From positions 111,576,145 through 111,640,144 of the forward strand of contig NC_134398.1 in the NCBI RefSeq assembly GCF_050003625.1: 64,000 bases of DNA. The letters are read 5' to 3'. Source of the DNA: Haematobia irritans. Lineage: Eukaryota > Arthropoda > Insecta > Diptera > Muscidae. The notes below the pieces were generated by a model, which was not told the origin of the DNA, did no database searches, and saw only the letters and a program-made list of their open reading frames with translations. Of the stretch, positions 35,801 to 47,800 are shown piece by piece. Made by a program: the position numbers and the translations under genes. The first letter of the stretch is position 1, and the number at the start of each line of letters is the position of its first letter.

Positions 35801-38800
35801 AAAGGTAAAATTTAAAAAAATTATAAAAGTGAATAATTTCTTCAACATTATTTGTATTACAGAAAAGGTGCCAAGAACTAAAATATTTCGTGGAAGTGAA
35901 AATTACGAGTATGTTAGGCAATGAGCACAATCGTCTTTGGGAAAAATTCTTACAAGCATATAATATTTTGGGCTCAAAATGCTTCTAAACATATAATATG
36001 TTCACATAAAACAAACATATTAATGTTTCGGCAGTATCCAATAATATATGTGCTTCCTGCAAAATATGTTTGGAACATATGTTAAAGAAGCGATTTTTTT
36101 TTGAGGGTGTACAAATTTGTAAAATTTGTTGAAAAAGTTTATTCAAATATGAAGTATGGACAGAATATTTCAAAACGACTAATGGATTAAAGCAAGGCTG
36201 TCTATTTTCTCCATTGCCATTTGCATTATATATCAATGACATACACGAAGAACAGCAAGGTGGATTGTAATCAAATTAATGTGTTTGGTTGATACTGATG
36301 ATGTACTACTCGTATTGTACTATTAGCTGATAATTCGAACACAGTCGCCATATGATGCACAATCTCGACAAGTAATGTAGCAATTGGAATCTAGAAGTTA
36401 ATATGACGAAATCTGAAATATTGGTTTTTAGAAAAAGTGGCTGAATGGGACAACATGCACTGTTAGAAAAATATGTTTTTCATATGTTCCGATATAAACA
36501 AAATGTGTTTCGGGCACAATTTTTAAACACAATATATTTAAGTGCAAACATGTAATGTTCCTAAACTAACACTAAATGTTTGGGACACATATGTTAATAT
36601 GTTAAAATATATTATGTTTGTGGTATGAATGTTTCATAAAAATAATATGTGTGAATGTAAACATATATAAATTTACAAATTTCGAGCAAACATATATATG
36701 TTTACAATTTCTGTGAAACGGTTGTATGTTGTTTCGGAAAACTGCTTTATGATAAGGCCAAATATTTTATATGCTTAAGTCTAAATATTATTTAATTTGA
36801 ATATTAGAATGGGTATTCGGAGTAAAGAGAATAGACATTCGGAACCAAGAGCATAGAGATTTAAAAAAAAAACAGCATGTGTTTTCGCCTTGAGAGGAGA
36901 ATTTTATGTATGTGGGGACTGTAAATTTTTAATAACCCACATTTCGAAGTTTCATTATAAAAATTTAATATAGTATAAATGTCTAAATTGCAAAAAAAAT
37001 TGGTTCGGTCGGAGCAGGAATTGAACCCACGACCCTTTGCATGCAAGGCAGACATGCTAACCACTGCTCCACGTGGCCAACAAATGTATGTTTCTTTTAA
37101 ATAATGTTATGTTTGCATGGGCTCGTGGGCGCTGCAAAGTATGCTATATAAATGTAACTTGTAACGATAATTGTCTACTGGTGACTATAACTACTACGTA
37201 GCCCAGTGGATAGTGTGTTGGCTTACAAACTGTATGTACCTCGGTTCGATTCTCCGCCCAGGCGAAAGGTAAAATTAAAAAAAAAAATTATAAAATTGAA
37301 TAATTTCTTCAACATTATTTGTATTACAGAAAAAGGTGCCAAGAACTAAAAATTTCGTGGAAGTGAAAATTATGTGAGGGAATGATCACAATCTTCTTTG
37401 GGGAAAATTCTTCCAAGCATATAATATTTTTGGGCTCAAAATGCTTCCAAACATATAATATTTTCACAAAAAACAAACATATTAATATTTCGGCAGTATC
37501 CAATAATATATGTGCTTCCTGCAAAATATGTTTGGAACATATGTTAAAGAAGCGATTTTTTTTGAGGGTGTGAGAACTGAGGAATAAAACTGAATACATC
37601 GTGGGAATCTATTATGAATAATCCACATTCCCAGCAAAAAAAAGCGTCGCAAAAATGTTCTATTTGGATCCGGAAGTGGTGCAAACTTGGCGGAGAAGCC
37701 ATGAATTTAACATGGGCTTATCATAGGACGAATGTCAACCATTTCAGCAACCGTTGCACCGAATTTCCATCAGTTCTTAATTTAAGAAATTTTGTGATAT
37801 TTTGAGAAACAATTTTTAAAATTTGTATGATTTTTAATGAACTCTAACGCTCGTCTGGAACGTTTGACCTCAAATATTTTCAAAAATGCGCAATTTTTCT
37901 AGAATGCATTTAGCATTTTTTCGACAAAATTTAAAGAAATTGTACCATTTTATATTATTTCTTACTGTGTTTTTTTTTTGTTAAAAATTAAATTTTTTTT
38001 CAAAGCTTGAACGATATCTCTAAGACTATTTGGAAAATTGGAAAACAATGTAAAGACGGCTTAAAGAGAATATTGTTAGATATTTTCTGATATTTTTTTC
38101 ATTTAATATGTTGAACTGTTTTCAAGTTATTCCAATATATGTAGCGGAAGTGACTTAATTTTGAACATAACGGTATATCTCGAAAAATCGAGCTGATAGA
38201 AAAAAAACCTAGTACAGATTTGGATTCAGCGTCCCAAATAACCTTAAAAACGATATTCAGTTCTAAATCAACGGAACCACTGTTCCCCAGTGTTACACTC
38301 ATGGAAAAAATCATGCACGGCGTGCTCATTTCAAAACGATTCATTCATGAAAGTGAATCAACACACATGTGGTGTCAAACTGAGAACAGGCGGTGTCAAT
38401 CTGACAACGATAAAATTACACCATGCGTTGTAAAAACAACAACCAGCGTTCATGAACTGAAAACGTTATGGTTACGACTTTATAAACAAAATTAAAAAAA
38501 GATTTCCGCTTGCGTGACTCGAACCAGTGTTTTCTGCTACAGTCGCCTTAGCACATTGCACCGCCGAGGGAGTTGCCATAATAACGTCTAACGATTATTT
38601 TAAGACTTCTCATGGCCAAAGAAAAACGGATGCCGTTCATGAAATCGTGAACGCCCGTGGAAGAAATTGTGAACATTCCGTTTTGATTTTTTGTGAACGT
38701 TTCCGTTTCATTTTGTCACCGTCCGTTCACGACTATGGAATGTAATTTTTTCTATTAGCGTATTTATTTGGCAAAATATTACAAATTTTTTAATTCACAC

Positions 38801-41800
38801 CCAAAACACTGAATTCGAATCACACCTTAAGAGGTGATGCAAATTCAGAGCAACTGCTGTTGAAATGGTGGACATCCGTCCTATGACATGCCCATGTTAG
38901 ATTCATCGCTTCTGCGCCAATTTTGCACCACTTCCGGATCCAAAAAGAACATTTTCACTACTTTTTTAGTGACGCTTGTTTTGCCTAGCTAAAAACGCTG
39001 CAAAAAAGTGTCGCCAAAAATGAATGAAAAGTTCGTTGTTTTAATGAAGAACTCACGAAGAATAGTTAATAAAGAATGTTTCGTAAAATTAACGAAGAGA
39101 ATTCTTTCGGTGTACATCAATAACTTTGTATCGATCTAATAGCTTTGTAAAAAGCACTTTCCATTTCATATTTAAACCTAGCAAAAAAATTGGAAGTTCT
39201 TCTAAAGGCACAGCTTTAAAAGCACTTCCAAAAATTTCCTCCCAAAGATGTTCTTTATTTTAACTGCACAGGAAGTTCATTTGAATCAATTTTTTATAAC
39301 TCACTTTTTTCATATTTTTAATGGGTAATTTAAACTTTATTTTACTCACGCACACTCACGACGGAGAAATCGTATTCACGGACACTCAGGTACGATATTT
39401 TTTGGTAGGACTCACGCTCACGAAAAGAACATTTGTACTCACGCACATTCACGCACGAAAATCTTTTAAATGACGTGACTCACGAAAAATATTGTGACTC
39501 ACGAAAAATTCATTTTATGAGTAATTTACCTATAGAACCTGGCTGAAAATATGAGTATGATTACAATCGAGAGCGTTATAAAACTTTTAACACTTAGGAT
39601 GTCACTAAAATTATAAATGAATTGAACTCGTAAGCATTTTATGTTCGTAAGCGGGATTATTTTCGTGAGCGTGTTTTTTCCGAAATTCGTTACTCACGCA
39701 CACTCACGAAGATATTATTTTCGTGACTCACGCTCACGCACGACATTTGGTTGGTTAATCACGCTCACGCACACTCACGTCGTTACCATCAGCGTGAGTC
39801 ACGACAATTTCAATTTAGTTAGTTTTTGTCAAGTTAGTTAGTTTTTTTATGGTTCTGTTGATTAAGAACTGAATATTGTTTTTAAGGTTATTTGAGACGC
39901 TGAATCCAAATCTGCACTTGTTTTTTTATCAGCTCGACTTTTCGAGATATACCGTTATGTTCAAAATTAAGGCACTCCCGCTACATATGTTGGAATAACT
40001 ACACGGATAAAAAAGACTGTTTTTCATATGTTTGGCTATAAACATTATATGTTTGGAACACAAATTTTAAACACAATATTTTTGAGTGCAAGCATATAAT
40101 GTTCATAAACTAGCATAACATGTTTGGGACATATATGTTAATATGTTAGAACATATTATGTTTGGGACATAAAATGTTTTTAAATATAATATGCTTGGAT
40201 GCAAACATATATTAATTTAGAAATAGCCTATAAACATATATGTGTTTAGTAGCTTGGAGCGCTATTTAACAGGGAGCGCTATTGAATTAAGTTGGTGGTT
40301 GTTGCTTGTTATTACAAAATTAACATTTTATTTTTCCTTGGACAATTGATCAGCTACTTCTTTGATCCTTACAAACTGTGTGGTCCGCTGTTCGAATCCC
40401 CGTCCGGCAAAAGGTAAAATTAAAATAAAAAAAAATCATACAATTGAATAATTTCTTCTACAATGTTTGTATTACAGAAAAAGGTGCTAAGAACTAAAAA
40501 ATCTCGTGGAAGTGAGAAAGATGTGGGGGAATATACAATTGGGCAGAAACAAAATTTTGAGCATTCAGGTCGAAAACCTATGTTGTTAGCACCTATATTA
40601 CCTGTTTATTTTCATAATTCATTATGATTGTAAATATATAAATAAATAAATAAAATTTTGAGCACAATATTGTTTGGGAGAATTTTTTTAAGCATATAAT
40701 ATTTTTGGGTGCAAAATGCTTCCAAACATATTATATGTTCACATAATAACATATTGTGTTTTGGAAGACAACATTATTGAATTTGGATGCAAAAATACAA
40801 AATGTTTGGAACTTAGACTACCCAAACATATATTGTTTACACCAATATGCTTTCAAACATATTATATATTGGAAGAGATCAAACATATAAATGTTTGGGC
40901 AATACCCAAAAATTTATATGCTTGAAGCAAAATATGTTTGGGAGTATATGTTACAGAAGCGATTTTTTGTGAGCGTGTAGAAAACGGTTCCATCGAATTA
41001 CTAAAAATTTGCTATAAATTTCAAATCAACACAAAAAAAGTTCAATTTTGTTCCCGTGTGTAATTTTTATATTTTTTATAATTTTTAGTGCATCCTAACG
41101 CTTGTTTGAAACGTATGACTTTTGTAGATTGGATTTAGCTTTTTTTCGACAAAATTGTAATAATTTGTACCATTCTATTAATTCTTACTTTGTTTTTAAC
41201 CTATTTTAAAAAAAAAGTTAAAACTACCCATTAATAATATGAAAAAGCGAGTTATAAAAATGTGTATTAAAAGAACTTCCTGTGTAGTTAAAATAGAGAA
41301 CATCTTTGGGAGGACATTTTTCGAAGTGCTTTTAAATGTGTACCTTTGAACAAAAATAATAAAGGAGTTATTAAATTAAACTTAAATCATAAGTTCAACC
41401 ACAGTTTTGTTTCATAAATATCAGACTTCAAACATTCACTTATAATAAAGAAACTAACTTACAATTTAGAAGACAATGTTAACGATTAAATGTGTACTGT
41501 ATCTTTTAAGATACAACCAGAAAAAAAATCTTACGTCTTAAAATTTTGACCGAATTCTATGAAATCAAGTTTTTTGTATTTAATACATAATAACGCTATT
41601 TATAAAAATATGAATACTTCTGAATAATCTGCAGTCAAAATTAAAAATCAAACGTTGACCAAAAATTCATAAAACTACAAAATAGAAGTCAAATAATATT
41701 CACCAGAGATGAAAGTAATGTTGGTAAAAAACTGCGTAGTGCAAAAATATCTCTATTCTTTACTAAAATTAAATTGTTTATTTGTAAATAAAAACTTAGT

Positions 41801-44800
41801 TTGTATTTTTTAAGATTTTCAGAAGAAGACTATATTTAGTCTCCGACAGACAATTTTTTGTTCATACAATACGACTTTGGAACAACCTACCATCCAATCT
41901 GAGAAATATATTTAATTTTGTTCAATTTAAGCGAAATTTGAAATCTCACTTTGCTTTGATTGATTGATTAATACATAATCCAATAAATGAAACAAATCTA
42001 AAAACTATAAAAATATGATATATAAACATTTGACTTTGATTTTTTCTTTTTATTTTGTTTTCATCAATTTTTTTAAAACTAAATTAAATTCAATAAATTT
42101 TTTTATGTGATGTTATAACTGTAATAATGATGATTTAGTTTATATATGTTAAAATGTTATATGTTATATGTTAAAAAGGTAAAAGACAGAGTAAGCATTA
42201 AAAACATGGTACAAATTATTGAAAATTTGTCGAAAAAAATCTAAATCCATTCAAGAAATATTGCAAATTTTTCAAAATATTTTAGTTCAAACATTTTATA
42301 CAAGTGTTAGAATGTATTCAAAAATCATCAAAAATTAGAAAAAATATTTATTTGTCAATATGATAAAATTTTTTAATTCATATTCAAAACACTGAATTCG
42401 AATAACAGAGTAAGAAGCGATGCAAATTCAATGCAACGGCTGTTGAAATGGTGGACATCCGTCCTATGACAAGAACATTTTCACTACTTTTTTGGCGACG
42501 CTTTTTTAATGGGAAATAAAACTATATATTGTCATCGGCAACTGCTACCACAACCCAAGTAATTCGATTGTGCATGAAAGTATTTAGCGGAACTCTGTGC
42601 GGTTGTATTTACTTGTTTAATATTATATAAAAACAATGGAAAATCGAATAGGTTTTCAAATTCTGGGGAAGGGGGCTAAAATTTTCAGGGGGCCTAAGCC
42701 CCTTCCCCCGAGGCCTTCCTACGCCTATGATTCTACATTAACTTTTCTTCGTAAAAAGTTCGTACTTTTAACGAAACTTTCTTCAAATTTCATGATTTTT
42801 GTGAAGAAGTTTTACGAAGTTACGTATATTTTACGAAACATTCTGTGTTAAAATCTCTTCATAAAAAATACGAAAACATATTCCTTGAAATAAGGAAGAA
42901 GTTTCTTTGAAGTTGTAAAATTTCCTTTTGCGACATAAAATTGTCTTTGATAATGTGCTTGGGTGTACTCTTTTATTCAATTTTTTAATGCATGCCTATG
43001 CTAATTCTCAGTTGGGTGACAGCATGCTATGAATAAAAGTGAAGCAACCAAACTAAAAGTTATTCAAAAACTTAAGATGTAAAGTAGTGATGACATTTTT
43101 CAAACTTGTTACTACAACCAAATGCACATTGGACTATACATTTTTTTTCTAAAAGTGCGAACATTTTTCACAAAAAGTACGAAAGTTTTTCATATAAAAG
43201 TACGAAACTGTTTCATAAAAAGTACGAAAGTTTTACATAAAACTATGAAAAACAAATTTCATTAAAAGAACGTTCTTTTAATGAAATGTTTCTTTGGTTG
43301 TATAACAATGACAAATTTCGCACTTTTAACGAACATTTTTGTTCTTTTTTCGAAGAAAATTCTTTCGGTGTACTTGGTAAGCTGCAAAGATTCATCCTAA
43401 ACAATTCTGAAACTTCCCAAAAACATCGCTAATTACGTTCTGATGCTAAAGAACGCAGCAGAAGAGAGTTAGTTTACACCCTTAGACTGCATCCTAAATA
43501 TATTCAAATAATAATTGTGCACTATTTCCAAAGACAACTACCTAAAATTTTAACTAAAATAATCTTCAATCAGAATCTTTTTTGGGCGAAAGAATTGAAG
43601 AGCATAGCAACATCTCTTAATATTCGGTGAAAGAGTAGGAAATACAAGAGAAAGAAAATGGCTCTTCTACAAAGAAAAACAAGCAAGTAAAGTCTAAAGT
43701 CGGGCGGGGCCGACTACATTATACCCTTCACCATTATGTAGATCAACATTTGTGTTACCATATCAACTCCTTCAAATTTGTTGGGAGTTATTATCAAAAT
43801 TTATATTCTTACATACAAATATTTATATCTGAAACGATTTGGAGACAATTTGTTGTACTTCTACAAAATCGCTAGAATTAAAAATTAAATCGGCTAACAC
43901 CCTGGGATGAAACATATACATATACATATGTATTCGAGATATAGGACAATTTGAGTAATATTTAAAATTTTTGCTACTCAGCAGTGGCGATTTTACAAGG
44001 ATATTGGTTCAATCACGCAAAGATATGTGGTCAATTGTGGGTTGTGATATATTATTTGGCCAATTCGGGCGATATTTCCACAAGTCGGAGCTTTATTTAA
44101 AATTCCACCATTCTGTGGAAAGTTTGGCATTACAGTGTGTAGAATATGTCTACGATATGGGGAAATCATCACAGAATTTTGTGTAAAATATGGGTATTTT
44201 GGCCATATTAGATTAAGATGACATACTTAAATGGCATATTAAATGTATTCTCTGTGGAAACTACCGAGTCAATTGGAGGAAACTCCCATTGAAAATGGGT
44301 CTAAAATATGAAACATTCTACCATATTTCCCCTACTCTGGCGTACATATACAGTATGTCAAGAAAGTCTTTTGACATTGCCAAATATTTCAAATTCTAGA
44401 AATAATTGAAATATTAAATATTTTATTAAATTTTTAATTCTGTGTACGTATGTATACTTTGCAAAATACATAATAAAATATTTTTTTAAAATTTCATTAT
44501 ATTTAATTTTGGAACAAAACATAATTTTTATCCCATTGTCAAAACACTTTCTTGACAAACTGTATATGGGAGCTTCATTTCAATATGAACCGATATTGAC
44601 CAAATTTGACATGCATAGTTAGAATAATAATCCTGCTATCTCAACAAAAAACGTAAATGGGAGAATAATTTTTGCCTCCGTGATCATATGGGTGTAAATC
44701 GGGCGAAATATATATGGGAGCTATATCTAAATCTGAACCGATTTCAACCAAATTGGCACGATACTATTAAACGTACTCCTTGTGCAAAATTTGAAGCAAA

Positions 44801-47800
44801 TCAGGGCAAAACTCTGGCTTTTGAGGCCGTATAAGTTCAAATCGGACGAAAGATATATATGGGAGCTATATCTAAATCTGAACCGATTTGGCTGATATTT
44901 TGCATATCGTACGAAAGCCCCAAAATATTTGGCTGCCAGAAATTTTGAGAAAATACGTTTATAAATACGTCAATTATGACCAGATCGGTGATAAATATAT
45001 ATGGCAGCTATATCTAAATCTGAACCGATTTTTGTCAAAATCAATAGCGATTGTCTTTGAGCCAATGTAAACCTCTGTGCCAAATTTGAGGACGATCAGA
45101 CTTAAACTGCGATCTGTACTTTGCACACAAAATTAAAGGGTGGTTAAAATTTCAAGGGCCGATGTTGATTTTGAATAAAACACAAACTATTTAGGAAATT
45201 ATTGTAATTTTATTTTATTATGATATATTGGTATTACTCAATTATGTATGGAACAAACTATCAGCCAAATGGGCGCCGCGAACTCGGTGGCACACCTTCA
45301 TCCGATGGGCCAAATTTTCGATGATGCTGAGGCATAATGGAGGTTCTATGCCGTTAATGTGCCGAATTATCTCATCCTTTAGCTCTTGAATTGTTGCTGG
45401 CTTATCGATGTACACCTTTTCTTTCCAATAACCCCAAAGAAAAAAGGTCAGCGGTGTCAAATCATATGATCTTGGCGGCCAATTGACATCGCCATTACGT
45501 GAGATAACACGGCCATTGAATTTGTTGCGCAAAAGAGCCATTGTTTCGTTAGCTGTGTGGCAAGTGGCATCGTCCTGCTGAAACCACATATCGTCCACAT
45601 CCACATCTTCCAATTCGGGCCATAAAAAGTTCGTTATCATCTCACGATAGCGAACACCATTCACAGTAACTGCATGACCGGCCTCATTTTGGAAAAAATA
45701 CGGCCCGATGATGCCGCCTGCCCATAAACCGCACCAAACAATCACTCTTTGTGTGTTTTTCGACAATCACTCTTGGATTCTCATTCGCCCAAATGCGACA
45801 ATTCTGTTTATTGACGAATGCACTGAGGTGAAAATGTGCCTCATCACTGAAGATGATTTCCTTCGAAAATTGATCATCCACTGTTGCCATTTCTTGGAAC
45901 CATTTAACACGTTGTTGGATTGTGTATTTCATGGTTCAAATTGAGTAAGTCTGAAATAGAGAAATGTCAAATAAAATTCGGAAAAAACTTGGCGTTTAGG
46001 TGTGGTTCACATTCAACATCGTCCCTTACAATTTAACCATGCTTTAGTAGAAATGCGTTTCATATACCATAACTCTAAACATGATTATACAAAAATCCCT
46101 AAATTTTTTAAATTCCTCACCAAATCTCCAAGTCCCCAACTCAAAAATGTCGCTCCCATCCACGAACAAATATCCCCGATTTGGGGAAAAATTCCCCATA
46201 CCGGCTACTCTGATGACCGTAGCGCTTTGGTATTACCGGCGTTGCAGTCGAAGCGCTGCTTTGATAAATTGGTTATAAAAACATTGGATATAGAACCATG
46301 CATGACTATAGAAAAATGTATTTTCCTTCATGACTGCCACATAATGGAATGAATTTTGCAATAAAATTAAAAAATATTCAAAAATAATAGTAAAAAAGCA
46401 AAGTAGTGATCGGCTCTATAAACAACTGGACTAGAGGACTTGCATACATAAACGATCACAACCAGAGATGGTCTGTATCAAACTGTTTTAGGTTTGCGAC
46501 TGTCGCAAAGTTGTAAACGTCGTAAACGTCACATACGCGTCGTAAATGTAGAAAAAGTAACAAAAGTCGCAAACTGAAAATACTTTAGTCGCGTCAGCTA
46601 GGCAGCGAATTCGATGATATCCAAGACGATGGTATGTGCGAAGAAGTTTCAATTCTTAGGAATGTTCACAATTTTCGGTTTTAGTCCCCACATTTTCCCT
46701 ATTGCCTTTTGCACGAGTTCAGGGTAACCGTGGATTTTCTCGTCCTTTCTTAGCTTTAAGTTCAGTCTCCACACTCACCAACGGGAATTTCGATACCACC
46801 TAAGAAAATAGGCTTGATCATGGGAAAACTTTCACAAATTTCGTCAGAAACTCACAGCGAATGCTGTCACACTAAATTAAAAAATGTTCAGGATTTCTTC
46901 TATTCAAAATTTAGTTTTCTACAGCAGGTTTACGACTTTTGCGTCATACGTATTATACCGTCGCAAATGTATGTCGCAAAAGTCACAGTTTGTGACAGGC
47001 CAACCCTGATCACAACTCAATGGAAAACATAATACCTCATGGAAGAGTGCGGTGAGAAGTGAGAAACAACAATAAATTTTATAGACACATGACCTGGTTT
47101 CAAAAAATATCGTATCGCCTATTTTCAGAAACACACATTAAGCGAATTAATCTTTATTTTAAATTGGGTAGGCTGCTATTTTTTAGCAAACTGTGTTTGT
47201 TTTCCCCTTTTTCAGTAGATGTTTCTACTGGGCCGACTAAAAAATTTTAATATTAATATTAATGTTAATTCTAGAAAATGTCTTTGGTAATAACAGCCTT
47301 GTTGCAGTACCCATAAAATATCCTATGGAAAAAGGAACAATGTCTTCTATTTATATTGCAAGTTATGTTTAAGATATACTGCGAAATTCGGAGTTTGAGG
47401 AATTCGCTATATATATCCATACTCCCACTACACTTCACAAATAATACATTCCATTTATATTCTGTAATTCACAGTGTAATTTTAATTTGATAAATTAAAT
47501 TTCAGTTTAAAGCTTCGATTTATCTTTGTTTTGCTAATTTTCTGTCAAAGATATTATTTTTGATTCTTTTCTAAAATATTTTACTATGTTTTTGAATGCT
47601 CAATATGAGTACTTGTAAATGTTGCAATTTCATATTTTTGAATTTAATGACCAATATATCCATGTAGTTAAATTATTTATATAGGGCATTCAGATCAAAT
47701 AGTTACTATATTTTCAATAGGTAATAACTGATGTGCGAGTATGTACCCCATTTACTATAATAATTCACCATAATAATAACCTCGGTGGATTTTAAAACAA

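Larger units (their letters stand above)
33624..37626 (+). pseudogene. Non-LTR retrotransposon reverse transcriptase relic, split by two elements
   Basis: Pieces 33624-34321, 36112-36457 and 37573-37626. Recognisable LINE reverse transcriptase parts: KAPGEDRVPYEFIKNTPDN (fingers), a frameshifted YQAGF-like region near 34160, ISRQALISKLFAMGIS, KFVKFVEKVYSNMKYG and GLKQGC/SPLPFALYINDIH-like motifs near 36190-36240, a decayed YADD region, and NLEV-x-MTKSEILVFRKSG near 36390-36440. It has many stops and frameshifts. Removal of the element at 34324-36109 plus one TA restores the frame exactly across ...MGISYKFV..., so the insertion came after the LINE. The clade is not certain. Confidence 0.75.
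37628..38985. mobile_element. Foldback element with CCAGCAAAAAAAAGCGTCGC ends (copy 1)
   Basis: The left arm (37630-37760) and right arm (38850-38980) are inverted copies, including TTGGATCCGGAAGTGGTGCA and its complement. Parts of the interior recur at 39840-40000 (inverted), 41060-41220 and 42330-42520. The CAC...GTG element at 38296-38742 is inserted within it. Confidence 0.65.
39180..41375. mobile_element. Composite inverted-arm element holding two insertions
   Basis: The outer arms 39180-39345 (AAAATTGGAAGTTCTTC..., CCCAAAGATGTTCTTTATTT) and 41215-41375 are inverted copies. Within it stand the GTGAGT repeat (39339-39806), a segment that is the inverse of 38114-38280, and the B-type element 40002-40977. 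The borders are approximate. Confidence 0.5.

Noticed and set aside
28972..35801. Functional host tRNA genes
   Set aside because: The acceptor stems and anticodon arms do not fold well, and each unit is repeated as part of a mobile element. They are called tRNA-like only.
42636..42851. Frame MENRIGFQILGKGAKIFRGP...
   Set aside because: It has no known domain and lies over a repeat-rich intron stretch with an ACGAAA element in its second half.
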